Below, one piece after another: positions 10,142 through 21,276 of a stretch of DNA of 64,000 nt. The notes below the pieces were generated by a model, which searched no databases, had not been told where the DNA came from, and worked only from the letters and a program-made list of their open reading frames with translations. Origin of the DNA: Paenibacillus xylanexedens. Its GTDB lineage: Bacteria > Bacillota > Bacilli > Paenibacillales > Paenibacillaceae. A program made the position numbers and the translations under genes. Positions within the stretch are counted from its first letter, which is position 1, and every line of letters starts with the position of its first letter. The DNA is taken from the NCBI RefSeq assembly GCF_007676705.1, contig NZ_VEBF01000002.1:496001-560000 (forward strand). Direction: 5' to 3'.

Positions 10142-11164
10142 TTGAAAAAAATCACTTCGTTTACCGCCGTCATTGCTGCCATCTCGCTATTATTATCTGC
10201 GCCACTCACCTTGGCCGCAAAATCCAATGATCTCTCTTTGATACAGAATCAAGAGTCTGCTGACAAGCTGGATCGGAAGACACAACAACTTTTGAGTGAT
10301 GAACTAGTTAAACTCGTGGGGAAACAGAACATTCAATTCACCACAATAGACACATCATTTGATCCGTGGGTCATTAACGGAACTATTGATGGAACCGGGT
10401 TCGCCTATTTCACACAAACATACGATCCTGATACAAATCGTGTCGCGTCCACCCATATCATGTATGATAACGCTGATCTGAATAAAGTCATGGATAATGC
10501 GCTGCGCCTGAAGCTTGATGCCTTCCTAAAAACATTTGAAGATGAAGATATCTTCATTAAAGGTGGTTTCTGGCGTTTCAAAGCCAATGATCCAGAACAT
10601 GGACATTTACTTCAAAACTACTGGGTCATCTTTGGACCAAGTCAACAACTTTACATCGATGTGGACAAAGGTAATCAAATGTCGGCAATTCTGCAATATA
10701 AAATCGATGATTCCTATGCCTGGATGACAAACATAGCACGAAATTCACTCAAAACACTTGGAATCCCCTCAGTAAAAGCCTTTGATTACACCTTATTTAC
10801 CGTAGAAGGAAAAGATATGTTATGGCAGTATCGGGATGACGACAATCTAAATTACGTGCATATCGGCAGCAAGACCGGAAAGGTATGGAAAGTCACCAAC
10901 GAACTAGGTATTAACTGGAAAAATGATGCTGATTTCAAAAAGTCTTTTGCCAAGCCCAGGCTCAGCAAAAACAAAGCACTATCCATCGCTGTACCTACAG
11001 TCAGATCTATATTTGGTATTGAGCTAAAAGGTTATTCCGTTCGTATCCAAGAAAACGAATACACCTTCACGAAAAAAGGAGCCACAACGCTTATCGGTAA
11101 AATCAATAAAAAAGGCGCATTTTATTCGTTTGAAGCTATTCCTTTAAAAGGGGAAAGAAACTAA
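10142..11164 (+). CDS. Secreted protein of unknown function
   Basis: The protein has 340 residues. It has a clear Sec signal peptide (KK, then a hydrophobic stretch ending LTLAAKS, cleavage probably near residue 26). The mature part is hydrophilic, with two similar alpha/beta stretches: one ends in YVHIGSKTGKVWKV, and another starts LSKNKALSIAVP. These look like weak PepSY/YcdB-type repeats, but I cannot assign a family. Ribosome binding site AGGAGG precedes ATG. It is a single-gene unit with its own terminator. Confidence 0.75.
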   Translation: MKKITSFTAVIAAISLLLSAPLTLAAKSNDLSLIQNQESADKLDRKTQQLLSDELVKLVGKQNIQFTTIDTSFDPWVINGTIDGTGFAYFTQTYDPDTNRVASTHIMYDNADLNKVMDNALRLKLDAFLKTFEDEDIFIKGGFWRFKANDPEHGHLLQNYWVIFGPSQQLYIDVDKGNQMSAILQYKIDDSYAWMTNIARNSLKTLGIPSVKAFDYTLFTVEGKDMLWQYRDDDNLNYVHIGSKTGKVWKVTNELGINWKNDADFKKSFAKPRLSKNKALSIAVPTVRSIFGIELKGYSVRIQENEYTFTKKGATTLIGKINKKGAFYSFEAIPLKGERN

Positions 11165-11183
11165 CTACATAATAAAAAAACAG

Positions 11184-11226
11184 GCGGCTTGAACTCCGAT
11201 TTCCGAAAATCAAGCCGTTTTATTTT
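11184..11226 (+). terminator. Rho-independent terminator
   Basis: CGGCTTGAA... pairs with ...TCAAGCCG, followed by TTTTATTTT, 20 nt after the secreted-protein stop. Confidence 0.8.
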
Positions 11227-11276
11227 AATATAAACTACTTAATTAATCAGCGCCCATCTAAAATTGCATAAAAATA

Positions 11277-11326
11277 CTCCGCTGTATGATGACAGTCTGT
11301 TTGATCCTTGTCATCATACAGCGGAG
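11277..11326 (-). terminator. Long-stem terminator of the metallophosphoesterase gene
   Basis: An 18-bp perfect inverted repeat (CTCCGCTGTATGATGACA) with a 14-nt loop is followed on the minus strand by TATTTTTAT. It lies about 65 nt after the minus-strand gene. Confidence 0.7.
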
Positions 11327-11391
11327 CCGGTATCATCAATCTAGGCATGACGTTCCTATAAGGCTGCCCTTCTCTCGAAGGGACCTCTGTA

Positions 11392-12495
11392 TCACTGTTG
11401 GAACGTTATATTAATCTGTACGATCTCCGAACGACTACTAGTACGAATTGGAGGTCCCCAGAAGCCAAATCCTGAGGTTACGATGGAGTGCATGGAACCC
11501 TTTTGCAGATAACCCCAATCATTCTCGTAGATCGCTTGTGTGATGAACTGAGCCGGTGCAATCTGTCCACGGTGGGTGTGACCGGATACGACTAGATCTA
11601 CATTGTTCTGCTCCGCAATATCCAGATCATACGGTTGGTGATCCATCATAAGTACCGGTTGGCTCAAGTCCGTATCTTGCATTAATGCAGCTACTTCTGC
11701 CCGATCCTTCTCTGTCCGGTCTTTCCGTCCAATCAGGGTAATCTTGTCATCCAAAACGATCTTGTCATCGTACAGAACTTGCATGTTGCTCTTCTCCAGC
11801 GCAGCAATCAGATCTTCAATCGGACCATCGAACTTGTCGTGATTCCCGAGCGAAGCATAGACACCGTACGGAGCCTGAATGTCACTGATAATGTCAGCAA
11901 TTCCGCTATTCAGATACATATCCAGATTGTCATCAATAATATCTCCAGGATACAGCACCAGATCTGGCTTCAGTGCATTGATCTCCTCCACCATGCGTTT
12001 GGCATGTGCAGGGCCAGATAGAAGTCCGAAGTGCATATCAGCAGCCATGACAATGTTGAGCTTGTCTACACCTTCTACTTTTTTATCAATCTGGATATTA
12101 TATGTTCTCACTACCGGGCTGTAGGCGTTGAAAATTCCATAACCTAATGTGGACACTAACAACACCAGCGTAACGACACCTGCCCACTTCTGTGTGTGAT
12201 GTCTTGGAATACGGGTTAATCTCAGCAGCCACATCGTCAGGTGAATGACGGGCAGGATCAGCAATAATAACGAAAAGATTGCCAGCCAGTAGGAACCGAT
12301 GATACCGAGGAACGAAATGCTTCCAAATACTCGTGCCAAAATGAAGGAAGTAGCAAGGAATACAAGCGCTATAATATACAACCACCGAAATCTGGCGGAC
12401 ACGACAGGTTTCATCCAACTCCAACCGCTCCAGCCTATGTAGAACACTAATAAACCGTACACTACCAAAAACAATATACCTGCTAATACGAACAT
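11392..12495 (-). CDS. Membrane-anchored metallophosphoesterase
   Basis: This protein of about 367 residues has four or five N-terminal membrane helices in the first 130 residues, then a calcineurin-like phosphoesterase domain facing outside or at the membrane. The two-metal motifs are complete: ADMHFG, GDIIDD, GNHD and GHTHRGQ. The family hydrolyses phosphomono- or diesters, and the YkuE branch is linked to cell-wall lipids; the substrate is unknown here. ATG 12495 is chosen over the GTG at 12513 because GGAGG lies 11 nt before it. Confidence 0.88.
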   Translation of the reverse strand: MFVLAGILFLVVYGLLVFYIGWSGWSWMKPVVSARFRWLYIIALVFLATSFILARVFGSISFLGIIGSYWLAIFSLLLLILPVIHLTMWLLRLTRIPRHHTQKWAGVVTLVLLVSTLGYGIFNAYSPVVRTYNIQIDKKVEGVDKLNIVMAADMHFGLLSGPAHAKRMVEEINALKPDLVLYPGDIIDDNLDMYLNSGIADIISDIQAPYGVYASLGNHDKFDGPIEDLIAALEKSNMQVLYDDKIVLDDKITLIGRKDRTEKDRAEVAALMQDTDLSQPVLMMDHQPYDLDIAEQNNVDLVVSGHTHRGQIAPAQFITQAIYENDWGYLQKGSMHSIVTSGFGFWGPPIRTSSRSEIVQINITFQQ

Positions 12496-12663
12496 GCCCG
12501 GTCTAACCTCCACGTCAATAAGTTGTATTCTGAATTTTCATCACGGACACAGGTCCGTCTGAACAAGTATAACGTAGTTGAAGAGTCAGATCATCTGTTT
12601 GCCAAACCCAGATTCGTACATTTTATTACAATTTAATGATATTCAAATTCGAACCATTAACGA

Positions 12664-12721
12664 GAAAAAGCACCCTTGCAGGTACCATGAAGTTAAATTC
12701 ATGAATGACTGCAAGAATGCT
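12664..12721 (-). terminator. Rho-independent terminator of gnd
   Basis: On the minus strand, AGCATTCTTGCAG pairs with CTGCAAGGGTGCT (with G-U pairs) and an inner TTCATGAA arm, followed by TTTTTCTCG. It lies 18 nt after gnd. Confidence 0.75.
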
Positions 12722-12739
12722 ATATTTTAGGAATTAAAA

Positions 12740-14158
12740 TTACTCGTTTGTGTCCATCCACTGGAAGTGGAATGAACCTTCTTTGTCCACACGTTTGAAT
12801 GTGTGAGCACCGAAGTAGTCACGTTGTGCTTGCAGCAAGTTTGCTGGCAAACGCTCCGTACGGTAGCTGTCGTAGTAAGAAAGAGCGCTGGAGAAGCCAG
12901 GTACCGGAATACCTTGTTTTACAGCAGCCGCTATAACTTCACGCCATGCACCTTGATAAGACTCAACGATGTTTTGGAAGTAAGGATCCAGCAGCAGGTT
13001 TTTGAGTTCTGCATCTTTGTCATATGCTTCTTTGATGTTTTGCAAGAACTGCGAACGGATGATGCAACCACCACGGAAGATCATGGCAATGTTGCCGTAT
13101 TTCAGATCCCAGCCGTACTCATCGGAAGCTGCACGCATTTGAGCAAATCCTTGTGCATAGGATACGATTTTACTTGCAAACAGCGCTTTACGCACGTTCT
13201 CGATGAATGCTTTTTTGTCGCCAGAGAATGCTTCAGTCGCTGGTCCATTCAGGATTTTGCTAGCTGCTACACGCTCGTCCTTCATCGCAGACAGGAAACG
13301 GGAGAATACGGATTCCGTAATCATGGACAATGGTACGCCGAGGTCCAGTGCACTTTGGCTTGTCCATTTACCTGTTCCTTTTTGTCCAGCAGCGTCCAAA
13401 ATCACGTCAACCATTGGTTTACCGGTTTCTGGATCGTATTTGGAGAAGATATCTGCTGTGATTTCGATCAGGTAACTGTCCAGCTCTCCTTGATTCCATT
13501 CCGTAAAGATCTCATGCAGCTCTTCTACGGAAACGTTCAATACGGATTTGAGCAAGTGGTAAGCTTCACCAATCAACTGCATGTCTCCGTACTCGATGCC
13601 GTTATGCACCATTTTCACATAGTGTCCTGCACCGTCAGGTCCGATGTACGTGCTGCAAGCATCATCGCCAACTTTGGCCGAGATTGCTGTCAGGATCGGT
13701 TCTACCAACTGATAAGCACTTTCCTGACCACCTGGCATGATTGCCGGGCCTTTCAGTGCGCCTTCTTCACCACCGGATACACCTGCTCCGATGAAGCGGA
13801 AACCTTTTTCTTCCAGTTCTTTACTGCGACGTTGTGTGTCAGGGAAGTAAGCATTACCTCCATCGATAATAATGTCGCCTTGATCCAGATGAGGAAGCAG
13901 TTGCTCGATCGTTGCATCTGTTGCTTTACCTGCTTGCACCATGATCAGAATTTTACGCGGAGACTCCAGGGATTCCACGAATTCTTCAATAGTGAACGCA
14001 CCTGTCAGGTTCTTACCTTCTGCTTCTTTCAGAAGATCGTTCGTTTTCTCCGGGGAACGGTTAAATACCGATACCGAGAAACCTTTGCTTTCAATATTCA
14101 AAGCCAGGTTTTTACCCATTACTGCCAATCCAATAACACCAATCTGTTGTTTACTCAT
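12740..14158 (-). CDS. gnd: 6-phosphogluconate dehydrogenase, decarboxylating
   Basis: This 472-residue cytosolic enzyme oxidises 6-phosphogluconate to ribulose-5-phosphate and CO2, reducing NADP. The nucleotide-binding motif [12 protein letters not shown] is at the N-terminus, GGAYF-type [12 protein letters not shown] near residue 100, and the catalytic Lys/substrate site in [17 protein letters not shown] near 180-195. The C-terminal RDYFGAHTF stretch is typical of the family. ATG 14158 has GGGAGGAC just upstream. It is grouped with tal and zwf on the same strand: an oxidative pentose-phosphate cluster. Confidence 0.97.
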   Translation of the reverse strand: MSKQQIGVIGLAVMGKNLALNIESKGFSVSVFNRSPEKTNDLLKEAEGKNLTGAFTIEEFVESLESPRKILIMVQAGKATDATIEQLLPHLDQGDIIIDGGNAYFPDTQRRSKELEEKGFRFIGAGVSGGEEGALKGPAIMPGGQESAYQLVEPILTAISAKVGDDACSTYIGPDGAGHYVKMVHNGIEYGDMQLIGEAYHLLKSVLNVSVEELHEIFTEWNQGELDSYLIEITADIFSKYDPETGKPMVDVILDAAGQKGTGKWTSQSALDLGVPLSMITESVFSRFLSAMKDERVAASKILNGPATEAFSGDKKAFIENVRKALFASKIVSYAQGFAQMRAASDEYGWDLKYGNIAMIFRGGCIIRSQFLQNIKEAYDKDAELKNLLLDPYFQNIVESYQGAWREVIAAAVKQGIPVPGFSSALSYYDSYRTERLPANLLQAQRDYFGAHTFKRVDKEGSFHFQWMDTNE

Positions 14159-14226
14159 TATGTCCTCCCAATGCTCCATTATTTATATAGGTTTATAGTA
14201 AGATGAAACGAATAAATGTTCAGTAA

Positions 14227-14892
14227 TTATTGTACAGTTTTTTTCCAGTCCGCTGCAAATTTGTCCATACCTTGATCTGTCAGCGGATGTTTGGAGATCT
14301 GTTCAATGACGGAGAATGGAACAGTAGCAATATGTGCTCCAGCCATCGCTACACGTGTAACGTGATCCGGATGTCTTACAGAAGCCGCAATAATCTGTGC
14401 ATCCAGGTTATGTGTACGGAACAATTCAGCAACTTTGGCAACCAATTGTACGCCATCTTCGGAGATATCATCAAGACGTCCCAGGAATGGGGATACATAT
14501 GTCGCACCAGCACGAGCAGCCAGAAGCGCCTGGTTCACAGTGAAGATCAACGTTACGTTGGTTTTCACGCCTTTTTTGGTCAAGTAACGGCAAGCTTCAA
14601 GTCCTGCAAGTGTCATTGGCAATTTGATCGTAATGTTTTTGTCGTTGTTGTTAATTTTGATCAATTCGTCTGCTTGTGCAATCATCTCTTCAGCAGTAAG
14701 GGCATCTGGTGTCACTTCCGCAGAAACGGACTCCACTTCAGGTACCAAACGCAAGATTTCTTCAATACGATCTTCGAATTTCACGCCTTCTTTGGCTACC
14801 AAAGATGGGTTTGTTGTTACACCAGACAATACGCCGATTTTGTATGCTTTTTGGATATCTTCCACGTTAGCTGTATCGATAAAAAATTTCAT
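14227..14892 (-). CDS. tal: Transaldolase (TalC/fructose-6-phosphate aldolase-like type)
   Basis: This 221-residue class I aldolase belongs to the short transaldolase group and moves a dihydroxyacetone unit between sugar phosphates. It has [13 protein letters not shown] at the N-terminus, the Schiff-base Lys in [15 protein letters not shown] (near residue 86), and [14 protein letters not shown]. Length is typical for the short subfamily. The start has GGAGG 10 nt upstream. It lies between zwf and gnd with gaps of 36 and 68 nt. Confidence 0.95.
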   Translation of the reverse strand: MKFFIDTANVEDIQKAYKIGVLSGVTTNPSLVAKEGVKFEDRIEEILRLVPEVESVSAEVTPDALTAEEMIAQADELIKINNNDKNITIKLPMTLAGLEACRYLTKKGVKTNVTLIFTVNQALLAARAGATYVSPFLGRLDDISEDGVQLVAKVAELFRTHNLDAQIIAASVRHPDHVTRVAMAGAHIATVPFSVIEQISKHPLTDQGMDKFAADWKKTVQ

Positions 14893-14928
14893 GATTTAAT
14901 TACCTCCAGATATATTTTATATTTTGGT

Positions 14929-16452
14929 TTAGAGATTCGCATTAACCGCCAAGGGTATGCTATTTGTAACTACAGACTCCTGATCCGCCGGCTCATCAAA
15001 CCACCAGTGGTGACCTTCTTCTTCAAGCATAACATCTGATTCAGCCGGTCCATAGCTACCCGCAGGATACAGGTGAAGTGGTAACAGATTTTCCTGGAAT
15101 GCATCCAGAATTGGTTGCACCCACGCCCATGACAATTCTACTTCATCCCAATGGGCAAAGAATGTTGGATCACCCAGCAAAGCATCACGAATCAGATTCT
15201 CGTAAGCTTCCGCGAGGTCACCTTTATCCGGAGAAAGATCGATATGAACCGGTTTGAATTCACCTTTATTCTCAGGATCACTTGCATTCAGTTGCAATGT
15301 CATGCTCTGATCCGGACTCATCTCAATGACGAGCAGGTTTGGCTTGGAACCCTTGTTTTTCAGCACATTTGTCTGTCCTGAAGGTTCTTTGAATTCAATC
15401 ACGATACGTGTTGACTTCTCCTTCATTCTTTTACCCGTGCGAATGTAAAACGGAACACCGCGCCAGAAGAAATCATCGATTTGCAATTTGGCAGCAATGA
15501 ACGTGTCATTCATCGTATTCTCTGCTACACCCGGTTCAGCAGCGTATGCATTTACTGGTTTGCCTTGAATGTTGCCTTCAGCATACTGTCCGCGGATGAT
15601 GCTTGCACCTACAGTTTGCTTCTGTAATGGCTGGATCGATTCCATGATGTGCTTTTTCTTCAATCCAACTTTTTCGGAAGTACTGTTGTATGGAAGCTGA
15701 ATCGCCATCATCATGAGCAATTGCAACATATGATTCTGGAACATGTCTCGCACAGCGCCTACATGATCATAATAGGATGCACGTTCTTCAACACCCACAG
15801 TCTCGTTAGCCGTAATTTGCACATTGGAGATGTAACGATTGTTCCATAACGCCTTCATGATCGGGTTACTCTGATGCAACGTCTCCAGACGCTGTACCAT
15901 CGGTTTGCCCAAGTAATGGTCAATCCGATAAATTTCTTCCTCGGTGAACGATTCGCTTAATTTGCGATTAAGGTCTCTGGCAGACTGCAAATCGTGACCA
16001 AATGGCTTCTCGATGACGAGACGTTTCCAGCCCTCCGTGGAACCCAGTCCGCTTTGTTGAATGTTCTCGGCAATCGGTTCGAAGAATTCCGGACCAACCG
16101 AGAGATAAAACAAGCGATTGGACGGGATGCCAAGTTCAGCTTCTCTTTGTTCAACTAATCCTAACAGCTTTATATAATCTTCCTTATGGCTTATATTCAA
16201 TACACTGTAGCGAAAAGCTTTCACGAATGACTTCACAACTTCAGGATCAGCTTGGCGTCTGGAAAATTCATTTAGTGATTTTTCCACTTGTGCCTGAAAG
16301 AATTCATCAGACCACTCTCTACGCCCCAGACCAATCAATGAGAAGGATTCCGGAAGCTTCTGCTCAAGATATAAGTTATATAAGGCAGGATATATTTTTC
16401 TTTTGGCTAAATCGCCAGTAGCACCAAATAAAACAATGGTAGTTGGTTCCAT
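14929..16452 (-). CDS. zwf: Glucose-6-phosphate 1-dehydrogenase
   Basis: This 507-residue enzyme catalyses the entry step of the oxidative pentose-phosphate pathway, glucose-6-phosphate to 6-phosphogluconolactone with NADP. The NADP motif is FGATGDLAKRKIYPALYNL at residues 9-27, EKPFGHDL comes near 149, and the active-site RIDHYLGK near 175. Length fits the family. It is first in the zwf-tal-gnd group and divergent from a LysR regulator across a 112-nt gap. Confidence 0.97.
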   Translation of the reverse strand: MEPTTIVLFGATGDLAKRKIYPALYNLYLEQKLPESFSLIGLGRREWSDEFFQAQVEKSLNEFSRRQADPEVVKSFVKAFRYSVLNISHKEDYIKLLGLVEQREAELGIPSNRLFYLSVGPEFFEPIAENIQQSGLGSTEGWKRLVIEKPFGHDLQSARDLNRKLSESFTEEEIYRIDHYLGKPMVQRLETLHQSNPIMKALWNNRYISNVQITANETVGVEERASYYDHVGAVRDMFQNHMLQLLMMMAIQLPYNSTSEKVGLKKKHIMESIQPLQKQTVGASIIRGQYAEGNIQGKPVNAYAAEPGVAENTMNDTFIAAKLQIDDFFWRGVPFYIRTGKRMKEKSTRIVIEFKEPSGQTNVLKNKGSKPNLLVIEMSPDQSMTLQLNASDPENKGEFKPVHIDLSPDKGDLAEAYENLIRDALLGDPTFFAHWDEVELSWAWVQPILDAFQENLLPLHLYPAGSYGPAESDVMLEEEGHHWWFDEPADQESVVTNSIPLAVNANL

Positions 16453-16564
16453 CTCACCGTTCTCCTTCCAAGTAACTCTGGTTTCTTTGTTGTAGTTACA
16501 CTATAATACGTTTTACAGCCATACAAGTAATTAATATATTTCACAGGAGCTATAGACCACATCT

Positions 16565-17449
16565 ATGACAACAAATTACGAACTATATAAAGTCTTTTAT
16601 TGGGCCGCCAAAACAGGTAGTTTGACACAAGCTGCCAAAGCACTGTATATCACTCAACCGAGCGTCAGTCATGCCATCAAACAGTTGGAAGAGAGCTTTG
16701 GTCTCACTTTGTTTTATCGAAATTCCAAGGGTGTAGCGTTGACACAGGAAGGTGTCAGTCTATACTCCTATATTGAACAATCCCAGATTTTGATCTCGCT
16801 TGCGGAAGAAAAGATGGCCGCACTGAAGAACCTCGACAATGGTGAATTGAGGATTGGCGGCAGTGACTCCCTGTTCAAGCATTACATGCTGGCGTACCTT
16901 GAGGAATTCCACACCTTGTACCCTAACATCAAGCTGCATTTGAGCCATGGAACCACGCCGGAAGTCATTACCTTTCTGAAGGAAGGCAAGATCGACCTTG
17001 GTGTAGTTCGGATGCCCATTGTTGATCCGCAGCTCGAAGTCAGGGAAAGCATTCAGTTGAAAGACTGCTTTGTAGCCGGGGAACGTTATGCTCAGTTGAA
17101 GGGTAAAGTGATGACACTTGAGATGCTTCTTGAGCATCAACTGATCCTTTTCTCCAGGAACAGCCGGGTCCGCATGGCTATAACCGAGTTGTTTAACAGC
17201 TATAATTACACGTTGAAGCCTGAGATTGAGGTCGGTAGCGTTGATTTGCTCATTGAATTTGCCCGTCGGGGATTGGGCATTTCCTATGTCACACGAGAAT
17301 TCATCTCCAAAGAGTTGGAGGAAGGTTCTCTCTTCGAAATTCAGCTTGATGTTCCTCTTCCTCCATCCCATGTGGGAATTATGACCAAACGTAATATGCC
17401 GATTTCTCTGGCAGCCAACCGGTTTATGGATCTCATTTTCAAATCCTGA
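16565..17449 (+). CDS. LysR-family transcriptional regulator
   Basis: The protein has 294 residues. An N-terminal winged helix-turn-helix (LTQAAKALYITQPSVSHAIKQL, described here by its ends only: residues about 19-40) is followed by a LysR effector-binding domain (GELRIGGSDSL... to the end). Divergent orientation from zwf makes control of the pentose-phosphate genes or of itself plausible. The effector cannot be inferred. The ribosome binding site (AGGAGC) is rather far, about 14 nt from ATG. Confidence 0.9.
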   Translation: MTTNYELYKVFYWAAKTGSLTQAAKALYITQPSVSHAIKQLEESFGLTLFYRNSKGVALTQEGVSLYSYIEQSQILISLAEEKMAALKNLDNGELRIGGSDSLFKHYMLAYLEEFHTLYPNIKLHLSHGTTPEVITFLKEGKIDLGVVRMPIVDPQLEVRESIQLKDCFVAGERYAQLKGKVMTLEMLLEHQLILFSRNSRVRMAITELFNSYNYTLKPEIEVGSVDLLIEFARRGLGISYVTREFISKELEEGSLFEIQLDVPLPPSHVGIMTKRNMPISLAANRFMDLIFKS

Positions 17450-17476
17450 GTGGCCACAATGTCAAAAGATACAACA

Positions 17477-17515
17477 AAGAGCCCCATCATCCAGTTATGG
17501 ATGATGAGGCTCTTT
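17477..17515 (+). terminator. Rho-independent terminator of the LysR gene
   Basis: AAAGAGCC-CATCATCCA pairs with TGGATGATG-GGCTCTTT with one mismatch. It is a strong stem 27 nt after the LysR stop, and could act in both directions. Confidence 0.75.
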
Positions 17516-17540
17516 GGCCTGCATAATGTTTATCTAACGA

Positions 17541-17768
17541 TTAGTGACTGACCAGATAGGACGCGTCCAATATGAGGGCAACTCTTCCGCTGCCCAGGAT
17601 CGTTGCACCAGACAGATGGTTCATCGCACCCAGATACGTACCGAGCGTCTTAATCACAACTTCCTGATTCCCGATGATCTCATCTACTGCGTGTGCTGCA
17701 ATTTTGTCAACGGAACGCACGATCACGAGTGGAATCCGGTTCATTCCTCTCGAACTGTGCCACTTCAT
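17541..17768 (-). pseudogene. CheA C-terminal (CheW-like, P5) fragment
   Basis: The 75 residues match only the very end of the chemotaxis histidine kinase CheA: IPLVIVRSVDK, VDEIIGNQEVVIKTLG, and SGATILGSGRVALILD are hallmark P5 motifs. The histidine phosphotransfer, dimerisation and ATPase domains are absent. After an IPL that normally lies many residues earlier, the sequence jumps straight to the VIVRS strand, as if internally deleted. No chemotaxis genes are nearby. It is most likely a relic. Confidence 0.7.
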
Positions 17769-17817
17769 TTTCTTACAGTGAGTTTGGTATAAATTCTATG
17801 GATTCACACGAATAGAA

Positions 17818-18498
17818 TTACGTGCCGTACAACTGCTCCAGTTCGACTAACCGGTACTTAATTGGCTGTGGAATAATGTCAAACAGCTTGTCCCAAGTCA
17901 TAAACATTTCCGGTTTCAACAGATATTCTTCGAACTCCATGGCAGGCACGAACGCCTGGGTTTGCAGATAACGCATTACCTGAGCATCAATCTGCTCGTT
18001 CGTTTCAAAATACCCTCGGAATAACTCATTCACAAGTAGCCCATCACACCCAGCCTTGGCACCTGCTGCACTGTATAAGTCCGGTAATAATTCGAATACA
18101 ACCGGCAATGGTGAGAAAGCATGTTTGCCAGGCTGCGAGTATAAACATACATGACGTCCAACCACATTGACTCGATCCTTCAGCAAACCCCGCAGCACTT
18201 TGCCATGAAAGCTAGCTTCACAGTCCACAACTTCACCGTCATGGCCCACATATATCCACACATGCTCCATCTCATACAGATGTCCAATCTCATAATCCCA
18301 CCAGATTGCATATTCAATTACATATTGTACTGCCTCGGTCGGAAACTTAATGTCCCTCTTGAATGAAGGCGAAGGACCTGAACGATCCAGCACAGTAATG
18401 CCAACAAAATCCGGATAGAAGGGTTCGTTCCGGTCAAACATCAATACAGGTGCATAACCCATAGCCGTTTCAAACATTTCGGTCTCTGACATTGTCAT
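17818..18498 (-). CDS. Conserved protein of unknown function
   Basis: This 226-residue soluble protein has no signal peptide or membrane helix. The most distinctive segment is EMEHVWIYVGHDGEVVDCEA with SFHGK after it (about residues 78-102), which has the look of a metal- or substrate-binding beta core with conserved His. I do not recognise the family with confidence. ATG 18498 has GGGGGA about 8 nt upstream. Confidence 0.65.
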   Translation of the reverse strand: MTMSETEMFETAMGYAPVLMFDRNEPFYPDFVGITVLDRSGPSPSFKRDIKFPTEAVQYVIEYAIWWDYEIGHLYEMEHVWIYVGHDGEVVDCEASFHGKVLRGLLKDRVNVVGRHVCLYSQPGKHAFSPLPVVFELLPDLYSAAGAKAGCDGLLVNELFRGYFETNEQIDAQVMRYLQTQAFVPAMEFEEYLLKPEMFMTWDKLFDIIPQPIKYRLVELEQLYGT

Positions 18499-18572
18499 GG
18501 ATGCTATCCCCCATTTTCATCGATGTTACAACTATACTAACAGAGATTTGTATAGGTGTTAACGTATAGAAT

Positions 18573-18607
18573 AAGCCCGCAACTGGATGAGTTCCAGCTG
18601 CAGGCTT
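18573..18607 (-). terminator. Rho-independent terminator after the cupin gene
   Basis: Imperfect stem AAGCCTGCAGCTGGA with TCCAGTTGCGGGCTT lies between two minus-strand genes, about 35 nt after the cupin stop, with a modest T-rich tail. Confidence 0.6.
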
Positions 18608-18640
18608 GAATGTTTCTATTTTATTAGAGAGGATTTGCTC

Positions 18641-19234
18641 CTAATCTCTGGATCCTTCAGTTGGTTTGGGTGCATTGGATGGTTGAGTAGACAGGTCAGA
18701 AACAGCGGTATCACACCCTATAGGCGGTCCCAAAATAGCATCATTTTTAATAGACGCAACGGCTCTGGCATATGCCTCTTCATCCAGACAATAGGCACGA
18801 TGTGCCACTTCCGGTGGCGTTGCGGCTAGAAAATCAGCTCCAAAAACAATATCAGGGGTCGGCTGATCAAAAATAGTTAATACGTGTACATCATCAGTTT
18901 CGGCCACAAACCAGTGAAACCAGCCTTTGGGGAACACCGAAACCTGCCCCGGTTTCAAACGATATGTCAATCGCTCACGCGTGAATGGATTAAACACGGA
19001 TGTTGTAACCTCGCCACTGATGACGATGACCATTTCTGTAACATTCGTGTGCCAATGAGGCTGTACAATAATGCCTTTGCTAAGATATACATTAAAGAAA
19101 CCATTTTCAATCGTTGGCAGTTGCGCTCCGAATAGCTGGGTCACATAATTGCGCGGGTCCCTCCGATAATTAACAACAGCATTAGAATCAGCCGCCAGCT
19201 GCACGTTCGGGGATTGCAGAATGGGATTAATCAT
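18641..19234 (-). CDS. Cupin-domain protein (oxalate-decarboxylase-like single cupin)
   Basis: This 197-residue protein carries one cupin barrel with the metal-binding set HWHTNVTEMVIVISGEV (His, His, Glu) and the second motif PKGWFHWF (His). The ending is a Pro/Ser/Thr-rich tail (DLSTQPSNAPKPTEGSRD). It resembles germin/oxalate-decarboxylase cupins, but catalysis is not proven. A longer paralogue with the same core (AILGPPIGC versus VIIGPPADC before the tail) lies at 44745-45500. Confidence 0.8.
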   Translation of the reverse strand: MINPILQSPNVQLAADSNAVVNYRRDPRNYVTQLFGAQLPTIENGFFNVYLSKGIIVQPHWHTNVTEMVIVISGEVTTSVFNPFTRERLTYRLKPGQVSVFPKGWFHWFVAETDDVHVLTIFDQPTPDIVFGADFLAATPPEVAHRAYCLDEEAYARAVASIKNDAILGPPIGCDTAVSDLSTQPSNAPKPTEGSRD

Positions 19235-19371
19235 ACGATTATTTCTCCTCCTTGGGCATACATCTCATTGTTGTACTGTATGCCGGAGAATAGAAAGATA
19301 ATACCGTTGACACATGTTATACACTCTTTTTAATCCGAAAATACAGGTTACTCCCATCATATCTTAAGGAA

Positions 19372-20328
<957 letters not shown>

Positions 20329-20463
20329 GAGGCTCCCTCTTTTCATCTTGAAATAGAAACGTTAACTAGATACGTATGAACTTGAGTTCATTCTATTTCA
20401 CTCCCGAGACCCCAACCACACTCTGTTTATGCTAGTAAAGAAATTACCAGTTTGATTAACTTT

Positions 20464-21276
20464 CTATATGGCAACAGGAACGTAAATACAACAATGAATG
20501 CCTGATTGGCTGTTCAGATTATTCATGGAAAAGATATCGTATGCATGCACAACGCCATCTGCCCGATCCGTCGTTTCAAGCAGGACACGATTGACTTGTT
20601 TCATTTCAACTTGGTGCAGGTTCCAGATCGTTCGGAAGTCCACACTTTCTTCACTCAATTGTTTCACGATTCTGCTAAATTCGGGGTCACTCGGATACTT
20701 GTCATAGTACGTACGGAAAACAGCTACCGAGTGCCGCGCGAATTCCTCCCAGTTGTGCATACGCTCCCTGAGCGCTGTATCCAGAAATAAAATCCGCATC
20801 ATTAGACGCTCATTCACATTCATCGACGAGAAGTTGAAAAGGTTCGTATCTGTAGCTTCATTCCAGGCAAGTACCTCAGAACGTTCATTGGTAATAAAGG
20901 AAGGATGAGTCAACTGGCCAATAATACTCTGCCACCCTGGCTCCAGTTGTGAATACGAAGCAAGGAATTCATGTTCCGTATTAGGGTCCCATAAGTCAAA
21001 CAGATGACTCTTCTCTTCCAGGGTTAAACGGAGCGCATTCGCTATACTCTGCATCACTTCTCGTGAAGCCGCTAACTCCCTACCCTGCTCGAGCCACGTG
21101 TAATACGTTGCACTGACACCAGCCAATACCGCTACTTCTTCCCGCCGTAGACCGGGTGTTCTTCGCTGTCCATAAGATCCTGACAATCCAACTTGTTCCG
21201 GATGAATGCGGCTTCTCCGTGATTTCAAAAACTCACCCAGTTTTTTGTTACGGCTCATACCTGTATCCATAGACAT
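20464..21276 (-). CDS. XRE-family regulator with MmyB-type ligand domain
   Basis: This 270-residue protein has an N-terminal helix-turn-helix (RREEVAVLAGVSATYYTWLE, about residues 40-60) and a C-terminal MmyB-like domain thought to bind a small lipid-like ligand. Ribosome binding site AAAAAGGA precedes the ATG at 21276. It is followed by the aldo/keto reductase gene, its probable target. Confidence 0.88.
   Translation of the reverse strand: MSMDTGMSRNKKLGEFLKSRRSRIHPEQVGLSGSYGQRRTPGLRREEVAVLAGVSATYYTWLEQGRELAASREVMQSIANALRLTLEEKSHLFDLWDPNTEHEFLASYSQLEPGWQSIIGQLTHPSFITNERSEVLAWNEATDTNLFNFSSMNVNERLMMRILFLDTALRERMHNWEEFARHSVAVFRTYYDKYPSDPEFSRIVKQLSEESVDFRTIWNLHQVEMKQVNRVLLETTDRADGVVHAYDIFSMNNLNSQSGIHCCIYVPVAI

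Noticed and set aside
12803..14206. 467-residue open frame on the plus strand opposite gnd
   Set aside because: It is exactly antisense to gnd, Cys/Phe-rich, with no family and no ribosome binding site. Such frames arise from codon bias of the real gene.
14230..15039. 269-residue plus-strand frame opposite tal and the zwf end
   Set aside because: It is a shadow of two real genes and has no start signal or motif.
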